A DNA stretch of 26,358 nt from Blastocatellia bacterium. GTDB lineage: Bacteria > Acidobacteriota > Blastocatellia > Pyrinomonadales > Pyrinomonadaceae. Under the pieces are notes generated by a model. It saw nothing but the letters and a program-made list of their open reading frames with translations. It searched no databases and had not been told where the DNA came from. Both the position numbers and the translations under genes were made by a program. The stretch is taken from contig JACDAK010000336.1 in NCBI GenBank assembly GCA_013695495.1, positions 1-26,358 on the forward strand, given 5' to 3'. Position 1 is the stretch's first letter; each line of letters begins with the position of its first letter. This document shows positions 15,108-23,822 of this stretch, piece by piece.

Positions 15108-16184
15108 TTACAGGCTCGGATGCTTTTTAACAAAATCGATCAGATTACTGACGTAAGAGCGAAAGTCCGGACACGATATCTTGTGCGGCGCTAACAGTTG
15201 GCTCGCCACGGTTGTGTCGTAGGTTTGCGACAAAAAGAAATACGGTACGGCCGAATGAGGCAGGCCGGTCAAACCGGGCGACATAGGCAGCATCAGCGAA
15301 CGCTCAACCAGTGTGGCCGGCGGGCGAACGAACGACCCGCCTCCGGACATCGAACGTGCGATCTCGTCGAAAAGCTCGGCGGTTGTTAACGGTGCAGGAT
15401 CGGCTAGGGCGATGGTCTTGCCAACGGCATCCTCATCCGCAGAGAGCGCGGAGATCGCGGATATGACGTAGTCAACGGGAACGAGATTGAGCCGAACTTC
15501 GTTGTTGCCGACATTGATGAACCGCAGCAGGCCCGGCGCCTTGCGTAAATAATGTATAAGGAAATAAATACCGTCGAATTTAGGCGTTTCGCCGGTCTCG
15601 GAATCGCCGACGACGACTGAGGGGCGATATATGGTGACAGGCAGCTCTTCTTTGAGTTGTTCAACTTCCGTTTCTGCCAGATATTTCGTCTCTTCGTAAT
15701 GATTGCGAAAACCGGCGTCGTGTTCTAGTTCGTTCTCATAAACACGGCCGGGCCGCTTGCCGGCGACGTAGCACGTCGAAATGTAGTTATAGCGTCTCAG
15801 CCCCTCGAGGGAGCGGGCAAAATGGTTAACGTTTTTGGTGCCTTCAAGATTTACCTTTTCCGCGACATCTCGTGTAACCTCGAGGTCATATGCGGCGGCA
15901 AGATGGAAAACGTCGGTCGTTTCGTCGCGGATCACAGAGAGATCGTCTCTGTCGATGCCGAGGTTCGGGAGCGTTATATCGCCCTGTACGAGAGCAAAAT
16001 TCTCAAGCGGAGAGCTAGAGCGTTCGGCGATCTGGCTGACCGCGGCTTTAGCCTGTTCGACGAAGGGCGGCTGGACGAGAAGGAAGAACTGGACGTCGCC
16101 TGCTGCGAGTCGCTCGACAAGCCGGCCGGCGATGAATCCGGGAAAGCCGGTCATGAAAACGGTTTTTGAGAACTCGAGCGGCAT
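15108..16184 (-). CDS. NAD(P)-dependent extended SDR, fatty-acyl/thioester reductase-like
   Basis: The 358-residue protein has a Rossmann nucleotide-binding start TGFPGFIAG at 12-20, an acidic turn, VFHLAAAYD at 92-100, and an SDR active site with Ser136-Thr137 (YISTCY) and Tyr163-x3-Lys167 (YEETK). The order and the glycine-rich start resemble the NAD_binding_4/Male-sterility group, which reduces acyl thioesters, more than sugar epimerases. The C-terminus lacks a second domain. Possible roles are lipid or wax metabolism or a polyketide-type reduction; the substrate is not determined. It heads the minus-strand row that runs through VWA, the site-2 protease and cdaA-cdaR. A 24-bp palindrome lies 43 bp upstream of its ATG. 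Confidence 0.82.
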   Translation of the reverse strand: MPLEFSKTVFMTGFPGFIAGRLVERLAAGDVQFFLLVQPPFVEQAKAAVSQIAERSSSPLENFALVQGDITLPNLGIDRDDLSVIRDETTDVFHLAAAYDLEVTRDVAEKVNLEGTKNVNHFARSLEGLRRYNYISTCYVAGKRPGRVYENELEHDAGFRNHYEETKYLAETEVEQLKEELPVTIYRPSVVVGDSETGETPKFDGIYFLIHYLRKAPGLLRFINVGNNEVRLNLVPVDYVISAISALSADEDAVGKTIALADPAPLTTAELFDEIARSMSGGGSFVRPPATLVERSLMLPMSPGLTGLPHSAVPYFFLSQTYDTTVASQLLAPHKISCPDFRSYVSNLIDFVKKHPSL

Positions 16185-16226
16185 CGGTTTCAGTGTAGCG
16201 CAGGTTGGCGGGAGGACCTGAGCTGA

Positions 16227-16250
16227 AAGTTTTCCACATGTGGAAAACTT
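16227..16250. promoter_or_regulatory. Perfect 24-bp palindrome (possible operator or hairpin)
   Basis: The half AAGTTTTCCACA is followed directly by its exact reverse complement. Each half contains TTTTCCACA, the DnaA-box form reported in cyanobacteria and one base from the general TTATCCACA. The site lies 43 bp from the start of the reductase row (-) and directly before the GTG of the small ORF (+), whose only ribosome-site-like GGA is in the right half. It could be a protein operator, a DnaA-binding pair or, as RNA, a 10-bp stem with a CATG loop. The role is not determined. Confidence 0.65.
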
Positions 16251-16487
16251 GTGCTACCTTTCGAAAAAGAAGCGGTTAGAAGCGAACCTGCAACAGAAAA
16301 GGTGACGGCCGAACGGAGCGATCTCGACGAAAAAGGCTGGGCGATCGTGCCATTCGACAAACTTGAGGGCACCGATCTGACGTATGAACAGACCGCTAAC
16401 ATTGCGCGCGAGCTGGACGCTGCCGGTGTGGCCGGGCTGTGCATCGTTACTGTCGAAGTCGCAAATCGCATCAGAACTCCAGAATGA
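16251..16487 (+). CDS. Small uncharacterised protein
   Basis: I do not recognise this family. The 78-residue product begins with a charged, probably flexible segment (1-27), followed by a compact-looking part: EKGWAIVPFDKLEGTDLTYEQ, then a helix ANIARELDAAG, a strand GLCIVTVEVA and RIRTPE. The alternation of strand, helix and strand looks like real protein rather than an antisense shadow. GTG at 16251 is the only possible start, since a stop lies at 16224. The ribosome site is poor and lies inside the 24-bp palindrome. The 3' end overlaps the end of the convergent quinone oxidoreductase gene by 17 bp. Whether it is expressed is uncertain. Confidence 0.5.
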   Translation: MLPFEKEAVRSEPATEKVTAERSDLDEKGWAIVPFDKLEGTDLTYEQTANIARELDAAGVAGLCIVTVEVANRIRTPE

Positions 16488-17457
16488 TCTTGCCGAAATT
16501 CGCATTCGATTCCATATAGCGGTGTGCCTCGGCCACTTCATTAGCCGGGAAAATCTTGTCGACCTCGGCTGTTAATTTGCCTTCATTAATAAACGGCATC
16601 AGATCGCGTTCGAACGACGCGACCGCTTCGGCCTTTTCATCCAGCGAGCGCGAACGCAAAGCGGAGCCGATCACTTTAACTCGTTTAGAGAGAACCACGC
16701 CAAGATCGATCTCTGCAACCCTGCCGGAAGTGAGACCAATGACCAGGACACGCCCTTTGTTAGCGATCGCTTTGAGATTCTCGGCGAAGTAGCCCGCTCC
16801 GACGAGATCCAGGATCACATCGGCCCCTGAACCTTCCGTTATCTCTGTTACGCTCGCGGCGAATTGAGCGCCGTCCGCCGTTTCGAGCGGGCGGTCGAGG
16901 CCGAGTTTCACTGCGCGGTCGAGCTTGTCGGCGGTGCGGGATGTGCCGATAACGAAAGCACCGTTTAGTTTAGCGATCTGCAAAGCTGCGAGGCCGACGC
17001 CGGAGCCGACGGCATGGATCAGCAGCCATTCGCCTTTGCTGATTTGGCCCTGCGTGACGATGGCGTCATGTGCAGTGATGTAAACTTCGGGGATCGCGGC
17101 AGCTTGAGCCCAGCTGAGGGTCGCCGGAAAAGGCACCCCGAGCTTTTCATCAACCAGCAGCAGTTCGGCCTGCGCCTCGCCGGCGGTGATGCCCATCACA
17201 CGATCTCCGAGAGCGAATTGGTTGGCCGAGCTCCCGACTTCGACCACTTCGCCGGCGAATTCTAGGCCGGGTATGCGTTGGCTAACGCCATCGGGTGCCG
17301 GATAGAGGCCGCGGCGCTGGAGGATGTCAGCGCGGTTGAGGCCGGCGGCCTTAACACGAACAAGGATCTCGCTGCCCTTAGGCGAGGCAGGCGGCGGCGC
17401 ATCGAGAAACTCGAGCTTTTCCGGGCCGCCAAAGTCAGTTATCGTAACGGCTTTCAT
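16471..17457 (-). CDS. NAD(P)H quinone oxidoreductase, PIG3/QOR-like MDR family
   Basis: This is a 328-residue zinc-free medium-chain dehydrogenase. The N-terminal GroES-like catalytic domain includes KAAGLNRADILQRRGLYP (about 36-53) and PGLEFAGEVVEVG (63-75). The Rossmann domain carries HAVGSGVGLAALQIAK at 148-163. The YPAP segment after NRADILQR is typical of the PIG3/QOR (TIGR02824-like) group, which reduces quinones with NADPH. The cysteines of zinc MDR enzymes are missing, as expected. Its ATG overlaps the stop of the TolC-like gene in an ATGA, so it is translationally coupled to the efflux operon. This suggests a role in handling the same toxic, perhaps quinone-like or electrophilic, compounds. 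Confidence 0.92.
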   Translation of the reverse strand: MKAVTITDFGGPEKLEFLDAPPPASPKGSEILVRVKAAGLNRADILQRRGLYPAPDGVSQRIPGLEFAGEVVEVGSSANQFALGDRVMGITAGEAQAELLLVDEKLGVPFPATLSWAQAAAIPEVYITAHDAIVTQGQISKGEWLLIHAVGSGVGLAALQIAKLNGAFVIGTSRTADKLDRAVKLGLDRPLETADGAQFAASVTEITEGSGADVILDLVGAGYFAENLKAIANKGRVLVIGLTSGRVAEIDLGVVLSKRVKVIGSALRSRSLDEKAEAVASFERDLMPFINEGKLTAEVDKIFPANEVAEAHRYMESNANFGKIILEF

Positions 17458-19199
17458 TTCAGAGGGTTTCTCAAGCGCGTTTCGACGTCATTATCTTTCA
17501 GCGAATTGCCGGTTGCGCGCTGCAGGTCGGCGATGGCCTTATTGAGCTCAGTCTGCGCTCGTAGCTCAGTACTGCGCGCGGTTGTGAGAGCGGTTTGGCG
17601 TTCGAGAACGGCATAGATGTCAGACTGGCCGGAATCGAGCTTTCGCTGTTCCGATTCGTACTGGCGAAAGCTGTTTTCGCGGGCGATCGCTGCCGACCGA
17701 AGCCGGGCCTCAGCGGTGCGTACTGCTTGCAGAGCGTTACGGACCTCGACCTGGATGTTCTGTTCGATCTGTTCACGCTGAGTCTCGATGCGTTCGCCTT
17801 CGACCAATGTGCGGCCGAGCTGGGCGCGTGCGGTCTTGTCGCCGAAAAGCGGCAGATTTATCTGTACGCCGACGCGGAATGTCGGATAGCGGTTACTGAA
17901 AACTCCGCCATACGGGTTACCGGTAAGTGCATCAAGATTGGTTTGCTGCTGCTGGCAAGCGGGCGAATTCGGGTCCGTTTGGCACGGCAGCGGAAATGGC
18001 GCGGAAAAATCGGGATTTTGACTTCCGCCGACACCCGCGGACGTGTAGCCGGCGATCAGGTCGACCTGTGGCCGAGTTTGATCGCGATAGAATCGTCGGT
18101 CGACTTCGTTGATGTCACGTTGAACATTGATCAGCTCGAGCTCGGGCCGGTTTTCCATCGCGGATGCAAGTGCGACGGTTAGTGTTGTGGCAGGGGCGCG
18201 GAGATCGACCGAGTCAACAGGCGTAAGAGACTCGCCCCACATTCGGTCGTGACGGTTCGGCAATATCAGATTTTTGAGCGCGTTTTCAGTCTGGGTCACG
18301 ACGTCGAGCGCTTCGTAGACCGATTGCTCGAACAAAGCGACCTGGGTTTCCGCGGCAACGATGTCGATGGGGGCGAGCTGTCCCTCTTCGACGAGGCGGC
18401 GGTTGTGTTCAAGCTGTGTCTTGGCGTCGCGAACGCCGTCGCGCTGAACCTGAAGGTTTCTAAGTGCGAACGCGAGGTCCCAGTAGGCCCGCTGTACGCC
18501 TGCGATGATTTCAATAGAGCGCTGGCGAAATTGCGTGTCGGTCAGCGACAAATTCCGCTTTGCTATTTCGATCACACGACGCGGCTGGTCAAACCCGCGG
18601 CCCCTGAGCAGCGGCTGCGTGACGGTTACGCCTAGCCCTGCGTTCAATTGAGGGCTGAGGATCGAGATCGGGTTGTCGGTGGTGATGCGCTGGTTGGTCG
18701 ATTCGGCCCGGATCACCGTTCCAAAATTTGGAATGTAGCCTTGAATCGCGGCACTGGTCGAAAGCGAGCCTTGGGTGAAGTCGCGGTTCGTGCTGAAGAT
18801 GCTGACGTTCGGCAGAGTGGCTCGTTCGTAAATCGTGTTGCCGATAAGGCGCGGTTGATTAAAGCCTCTGGCCGCTTGAAGGTCAAACTCGGCGATTCGG
18901 ACGTTCTTGCGCGTGACTTCGATGTCTTTGTTGTTTTCGAGGGCAAGCGCGATCGCCTCGCGAATCGAGATCGGCCGCTGGTCGGTCATGTCAACACCAA
19001 CGCGCCCAAGGTCGGGCAGCTCGCGTTCGTCCGAGCGAAAATTCGGCGCAATGAACGGAACTCCCTGAAGCTCTTCGGCGGCCGTGCCGCTCGGATCAGT
19101 GTCGATCGGAGTTGGCGACGGTGTCGGGTCCTGCCCAAAAGCGCGCAGCACTCCGACGGCCGCTGTCAAAATTATGATTAGAAAAAATCGCGATAACAT
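17454..19199 (-). CDS. TolC-family outer-membrane efflux channel
   Basis: The 581-residue product is the outer-membrane duct of the tripartite pump. It has a signal peptide at 1-22 (MLSRFFLIIILTAAVGVLRA), a proline/threonine linker (DPTPSPTPIDTD), then two OEP repeats of long amphipathic helices. The first starts at ISIREAIALALENNKDIEVTRKN and the second at LASAMENRPELELINVQRDI, each with the usual LAL.NNP..-like opening. A Gly/Pro/Cys-rich insert (SPACQQQQ) lies between them. I chose ATG at 19199 because it opens the signal peptide; the longer reading from 19301 runs back into the RND gene. It begins 35 bp after the pump gene and overlaps the oxidoreductase gene by 4 bp. Confidence 0.93.
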   Translation of the reverse strand: MLSRFFLIIILTAAVGVLRAFGQDPTPSPTPIDTDPSGTAAEELQGVPFIAPNFRSDERELPDLGRVGVDMTDQRPISIREAIALALENNKDIEVTRKNVRIAEFDLQAARGFNQPRLIGNTIYERATLPNVSIFSTNRDFTQGSLSTSAAIQGYIPNFGTVIRAESTNQRITTDNPISILSPQLNAGLGVTVTQPLLRGRGFDQPRRVIEIAKRNLSLTDTQFRQRSIEIIAGVQRAYWDLAFALRNLQVQRDGVRDAKTQLEHNRRLVEEGQLAPIDIVAAETQVALFEQSVYEALDVVTQTENALKNLILPNRHDRMWGESLTPVDSVDLRAPATTLTVALASAMENRPELELINVQRDINEVDRRFYRDQTRPQVDLIAGYTSAGVGGSQNPDFSAPFPLPCQTDPNSPACQQQQTNLDALTGNPYGGVFSNRYPTFRVGVQINLPLFGDKTARAQLGRTLVEGERIETQREQIEQNIQVEVRNALQAVRTAEARLRSAAIARENSFRQYESEQRKLDSGQSDIYAVLERQTALTTARSTELRAQTELNKAIADLQRATGNSLKDNDVETRLRNPLK

Positions 19200-19234
19200 A
19201 TAAATACTGCGGCCCGGCGGTCCGCCCTTATGAG

Positions 19235-22200
19235 TTAAGATCTGCCGATCACCGCCCCGACGACACTTGCAAAACGACGCCGCATGCCGCCGAAAAGCCA
19301 CTCTGAGAACCTGCCGATGCGTCTGAATAGATGCATGTCGGAGAGGTCGTCGAAGATCGAATAGAAAACGGGCACTGCGACAAGCGTGAGCAGAAGACAG
19401 AGCGATTGTCCGCCGACAACCAGGACGCCGATTGAACGATTTGTTCCGGAACCGGCACCACTTGAAAGCACAAGCGGCATCATGCCGGCGACGAGTGCCA
19501 GCGTCGTCATCAAGATCGGCCGCAGGCGGTCGCGGTTTGCCTGAATGATCGCGTCGTAACGGTTCATGCCCTTGGCACGAAGGTTATTGGTATGATCGAT
19601 CTGCAGGATCGCGTTCTTTTTGACGATGCCAAACAGCAGCAGCAGGCCAAGGCCCGAAAAGATGTTCACCGTCTGGCCGGCTATCAGCAAACTGACGATC
19701 CCAAATGGCACCGCCAACGGCAGCGTAAGCAAGATCGTGACGGGGTGAATGAATGATTCGAACTGTGCGGCCAGCACGATGTACATAAAGATGAACGACA
19801 ACACGAACGCGAGAAAAAAGTAAAACAGCGCCCGGCCCATTTCTTTCGATTGCCCTACGTAGCCGGTGGTATAGGCTGCCGGCAAGTTCATTTGTGCGAC
19901 GAAGCCGTCGATCTGCGACGTGATACTTGCGGCCGAACCGCCCGGCCTAGTATTCGCCAAAAGCGTCACCTGTCGCTGCCGATTAACACGCTCGATAGAG
20001 CTTGGTCCCGTCCCATCTTCGATATTCACAAGTCGGTCCAGCGAAACCCACCCGACCTTTGACGACGGCACGATCATCCGCCCCAAACCTTCCACGTCCG
20101 TTCTAAAGTTATTTATCGCGCGCACGACAACATCGAACTGCTGTGTGCCCTCGTTAAAAGTCGTCACATCCTGGCCGGCGACGAGCGTATTGAGCGCCTG
20201 AGAAACATCGCCGACCCTTACCCCAAGGTCAGCCGCTCGCTCGCGGTCGATCTCGAGCCGAACTTCCGGTTTGCCCGCGATCAGCGTCGAATCGACGTCA
20301 ACCGCATCGGGAATTGTCTTCATTTTCTCGAGCAGCTGCTCGGAATAGACTTCAAGCTGCTTCAAGTCCGGACCTGCGATCAGGAACTGCACATTCGCGT
20401 TTCTAAACCCACCACCGGAAAACGCTGCCACCGGCTGTACCGCCGTCCGCAACTCTCCGGTAAAAGGCGCCAAGAGCTCGCGCGTCTGCATCATCAGATC
20501 TTCCTGCGATTTTGACCGCTCGCCTACGTCAGTGAGCTTCACATATATTGAGCCGCTGTTTACGACCTGATCCTGGCCGCCGCCAGCGGTCACGAGCGTA
20601 TCCGTGACACCCGGCATCTGTCGTATCTGAGCGGCTATGCGTTCCATCTTCAGCGATGTTGCACCCAGCGAACTGCCTTCGGGAGCGCGGACAGAGACTT
20701 CGAATTGCGACTGATCGTCGACAGGAAGGAAATTCTTACCGACGAACATGAAGAGCGGATAGATCGAGAGAAAAACGAGAATGCAGGTTAGAACAATCAG
20801 CCAACGGTGAGCCATAGCAAACCGAAGCAGGGCAGTATAAGTGCTAAGAATGGCTCCGAACCAAACGGAATCCTTTGTTGAGTGCGAAATGGCCTCTTCC
20901 GCGGGCGGTTCAGGCATTCCGTCGTCGCCCGGCTCGGCCCAACCAGGATGCTTCGTCGCCGCTTTCTTTTTACGCTTTATAAGGCGAGCAGCGAGCATCG
21001 GCGTTAGCGTGAATGAAACTATCAGCGAAACGCCGACCGCAAATGACGCGGTGAGCCCAAAGCTGGACATGAAACGGCCGATAATGCCCTGCATAAAGCC
21101 GATCGGCACGAACACGGCCATGAGCGAAAGAGTAGTAGCAAGAACTGCGAGGCCGATGTCGCGCGTGCCTTCGATAGCCGCCTCGAAAGGGTCCATACCT
21201 TTTTCTTCGACAAACCGAAAAATGTTTTCGAGCACGATGATCGCGTCGTCGATCACGATACCGACCATCAAGGTGAGCGCGAGCATCGTGATGGAGTTCA
21301 GCGTATAGCCCATCGCATACATCAGCGCGAACGTCGAAATGATAGATGTCGGAATCGCGAGTGCGGCGATGAACGTCGAGCGGAAACTCCAGAGAAAGAA
21401 GAAAACGACGATCGACGCGAAGATAGAACCGAGGATCAGATGCTCTTCCAGAGCCGCTACCGAATTCTCAATGAAGATGGAGTTGTCGCCGATGATTCGC
21501 AGCTGATAGCCCGGCGGCAGTGTCGGTTCGATCTCAGCTAGGCGATCTTTGATCTCGCGTGCGACGGCAACCGTATTTTGGCCTGACTGCTTTGATACGA
21601 TGAGCGTGACGGCCGGTTGACCGTTCAGGCGAGCCTCTGAGCGGATCTCTTCTGCTCCGTCTTCGACATGGCCGATATCTCGGACCTTGACCTCGTAGGT
21701 GCCGCGAGTTGCTACAATGACGTTCGCAAACTCTTCCGGACGCCGGATCCGGCCGAGCGTGCGGACACTGGTCTCCGTCTCGCCGCCATCGAGCCGGCCG
21801 CTCGGAAACTCGACATTCTGTACGCGAAGCGCGTTCGACACCTCGCCGGGGGTAACGTTATACGCACGAAGTTTGTCCGGGTCGATCCAGACGTTGATCT
21901 GGCGTTCCTGACCACCGATGATGGTGATCTGGCCGACTCCGTTGACCGATTCGATTCTCTCTTTGATCTCGGTTTTTGCGACCTGGGTGACGTCACGCAG
22001 CGATGTAGGAGCCGAGATCGTGATACGAAGGACGGGAGCGGCGTCTGTGTCTAGCTTGATGACGGTCGGCTGTTCGGCGGTTGTAGGGAGCCGCGGGATG
22101 ACCGCCTGAACCTTTTGCTGTACTTCGTTAAAGGCAACCTCAACATCCTTTTCGAGCAGAAACTGAACGAAGACGCGCGAAACGCCTTCGATAGACGACG

Positions 22201-22447
22201 AACGAAGCTCATCGATACCGCTGATCGTGTTGACCGATTCTTCGATCAACTCGGTGATCTCGGTCTCGATCTCTTCGGGCGACGCACCGGGGTTGACGAC
22301 CGTGACCGTCAGCGTCGGAAAGTCGATCTTCGGAAAGAGATCGACGCCGAGGCTAAAGAACGAGAACGTTCCAACGACCACCAGCGACAAGATCAACATC
22401 GTCGCAAAAACCGGCCTTTTTACACAAACTTCTGCTAACCACTGCAT
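19235..22447 (-). CDS. RND efflux pump, HAE1/AcrB-like inner-membrane subunit
   Basis: This is a 1070-residue proton-driven trimeric transporter of full family length. TM1 lies at about 13-33 (PVFATMLILSLVVVGTFSFF), followed by a large periplasmic domain with FPKIDFPTLTVTVVNPGASP. TM4 carries the proton-relay pair Asp400-Asp401 in GIVIDDAIIVLENIF. A second half of matching design follows, with GIVKKNAILQIDHTNN holding the TM10 lysine. The central cytoplasmic linker (KRKKKAATKHPGW) is basic and longer than in AcrB. The substrate class is probably hydrophobic organic compounds (HAE1); this is inference. It starts 18 bp after the adaptor gene and is in the same operon. Confidence 0.96.
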   Translation of the reverse strand: MQWLAEVCVKRPVFATMLILSLVVVGTFSFFSLGVDLFPKIDFPTLTVTVVNPGASPEEIETEITELIEESVNTISGIDELRSSSIEGVSRVFVQFLLEKDVEVAFNEVQQKVQAVIPRLPTTAEQPTVIKLDTDAAPVLRITISAPTSLRDVTQVAKTEIKERIESVNGVGQITIIGGQERQINVWIDPDKLRAYNVTPGEVSNALRVQNVEFPSGRLDGGETETSVRTLGRIRRPEEFANVIVATRGTYEVKVRDIGHVEDGAEEIRSEARLNGQPAVTLIVSKQSGQNTVAVAREIKDRLAEIEPTLPPGYQLRIIGDNSIFIENSVAALEEHLILGSIFASIVVFFFLWSFRSTFIAALAIPTSIISTFALMYAMGYTLNSITMLALTLMVGIVIDDAIIVLENIFRFVEEKGMDPFEAAIEGTRDIGLAVLATTLSLMAVFVPIGFMQGIIGRFMSSFGLTASFAVGVSLIVSFTLTPMLAARLIKRKKKAATKHPGWAEPGDDGMPEPPAEEAISHSTKDSVWFGAILSTYTALLRFAMAHRWLIVLTCILVFLSIYPLFMFVGKNFLPVDDQSQFEVSVRAPEGSSLGATSLKMERIAAQIRQMPGVTDTLVTAGGGQDQVVNSGSIYVKLTDVGERSKSQEDLMMQTRELLAPFTGELRTAVQPVAAFSGGGFRNANVQFLIAGPDLKQLEVYSEQLLEKMKTIPDAVDVDSTLIAGKPEVRLEIDRERAADLGVRVGDVSQALNTLVAGQDVTTFNEGTQQFDVVVRAINNFRTDVEGLGRMIVPSSKVGWVSLDRLVNIEDGTGPSSIERVNRQRQVTLLANTRPGGSAASITSQIDGFVAQMNLPAAYTTGYVGQSKEMGRALFYFFLAFVLSFIFMYIVLAAQFESFIHPVTILLTLPLAVPFGIVSLLIAGQTVNIFSGLGLLLLFGIVKKNAILQIDHTNNLRAKGMNRYDAIIQANRDRLRPILMTTLALVAGMMPLVLSSGAGSGTNRSIGVLVVGGQSLCLLLTLVAVPVFYSIFDDLSDMHLFRRIGRFSEWLFGGMRRRFASVVGAVIGRS

Positions 22448-22465
22448 ATCTTTATTTCAACGCTC

Positions 22466-23818
22466 CTACTGCCGGACGAAAACTCCGTCGCTAAGCAGGT
22501 TCAGGTTGCTGGTTGCGATCACGTCGCCCTCGATGACGCCCTGTTTCACCTGGATCATGTCGTTTTCAAGAAGCCCAAGCTGCACGAGCTGTTCGCGGAC
22601 GGCACCGTCTTTTACGACAAAGACGCGGTGCACAGCTCCATCAGACCGCACGGCAGTAACGGGTATCATCACCGCGGGCTCGGGCTTCGACTGCGTGATC
22701 CGTACCGTAGCGAACTGACCGGGTTTAAGCAGGCCGTCGACGTTCTGGATCTCCGCTTCGACCGACAAAGTGCGTGACTGCTGGTCAAGGCTTGGAGCAA
22801 TGCGGACAATGCGTCCGGCGAAGCTGCGGTCCGGGTACGCACTTGTCTGCACCGAAATGCCTTGACCGGTCGCTACTTTGCTAACATCCTGTTCGGAAAC
22901 GTCAATGCGAACGCGAAGCGTTGACGTGCGAACGAGCGTCGCGATCTTTGCGTTAGGGGTATTAGGCGAAATGAATTCGCCGACCGACACTGCACGATCC
23001 GCTATATAGCCGCTGATCGGGGCACGGACGATGGTGTCTGCTACCGCCTTTTGCGCTTGGCTCACCTGAGCTTCGCTGGTACGGATCGCGGCACGGGCTC
23101 CGTTGGCCGCCGCCCTTGATGTTGCGACCTGTGACTGAGCCGTGTTTATGGCGCGGATGGCGACGGCCGCGTTTGAACGGGACTCATCAAGCTGGCCGAG
23201 AAGCGCGTCGCGTTGCGCCCTACGCTGGTCATAAATTGCACGCGAGATATCGCCCGTTTCTAAAAGACGCTCGGCCCGCTGAAGTTCTCGTTCGGCCAAT
23301 TCAAGCTGGGCGGTAGTTGAGCGGACTTGAGAAAAATCCCGGATCTGAAATGTTTCCCCATCGCCTACCCCTAACCGTGCTTGCGTCTGGCGAAGTGCTG
23401 CGATGGACTGTTCGATCGCTGCTTCGGCCTGCTGGACGGCTTGGCGCTGCTGTTCGAGCTGCGAACGCGCCTGCTCGAGCCGAATGTTCGCATCTTGCGG
23501 ATCAAGCCGGACGAGAACGTCGCCTTGGTTCACGTAGGTGCCGATGTCAAAATTCACCTCAGCGATCTTGCCGCCGACGGCTGGTGCAACATCCGTCTGT
23601 TCGTCACTTGCCAAATTGCCGGTCGCCTCGATATACGAGGGGATCGGGCGGATCACAGCCTGTCCGGTCGTGATCTCGACACTGACGGGTTCATTTGCGG
23701 TATCGTTAGTTGGAGCATCGGCACGGGAACCGCACCCGGCAAGGCCGAGCGATACGATCGAGGCCAGAATGACCGGGACGAAAATGTGTCTATGATTACT
23801 CATGGTTCTATGAAGCAT
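22466..23818 (-). CDS. Periplasmic adaptor lipoprotein (MFP/HlyD family)
   Basis: The 450-residue protein bridges pump and outer-membrane channel. A lipoprotein signal ends at LAGC (Cys29 from ATG 23818, Cys24 from ATG 23803). A lipoyl-like half follows (ATGNLASDEQTDVAPAVGGKIAEV), then a long helical hairpin at about 110-240 rich in Gln/Ala (QLEQQRQAVQQAEAAIEQ), the returning lipoyl half (IVRAPISGYIADRAVSVGEFI) and a beta-barrel/membrane-proximal part ending near LLSDGVFVRQ. The hairpin is longer than in AcrA. Both ATGs are possible starts; I keep the upstream one, four bases after the tetR stop, because a GAGG precedes it. Confidence 0.93.
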   Translation of the reverse strand: MLHRTMSNHRHIFVPVILASIVSLGLAGCGSRADAPTNDTANEPVSVEITTGQAVIRPIPSYIEATGNLASDEQTDVAPAVGGKIAEVNFDIGTYVNQGDVLVRLDPQDANIRLEQARSQLEQQRQAVQQAEAAIEQSIAALRQTQARLGVGDGETFQIRDFSQVRSTTAQLELAERELQRAERLLETGDISRAIYDQRRAQRDALLGQLDESRSNAAVAIRAINTAQSQVATSRAAANGARAAIRTSEAQVSQAQKAVADTIVRAPISGYIADRAVSVGEFISPNTPNAKIATLVRTSTLRVRIDVSEQDVSKVATGQGISVQTSAYPDRSFAGRIVRIAPSLDQQSRTLSVEAEIQNVDGLLKPGQFATVRITQSKPEPAVMIPVTAVRSDGAVHRVFVVKDGAVREQLVQLGLLENDMIQVKQGVIEGDVIATSNLNLLSDGVFVRQ

Positions 23819-23822
23819 CGCG

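Noticed and set aside
16254..16541. Minus-strand frame opposite the small ORF
   Set aside because: It overlaps the coding end of the oxidoreductase in another frame and shows no domain; the plus-strand frame has the better amino-acid pattern.
17595..18182. 195-codon plus-strand frame within the TolC gene
   Set aside because: It is a shadow of the helical TolC coding sequence with no promoter, ribosome site or known motif.
22227..22718. 163-codon plus-strand frame across the pump/adaptor boundary
   Set aside because: Serine/threonine-rich antisense composition, spans the junction of two well-supported genes and has no ribosome site.
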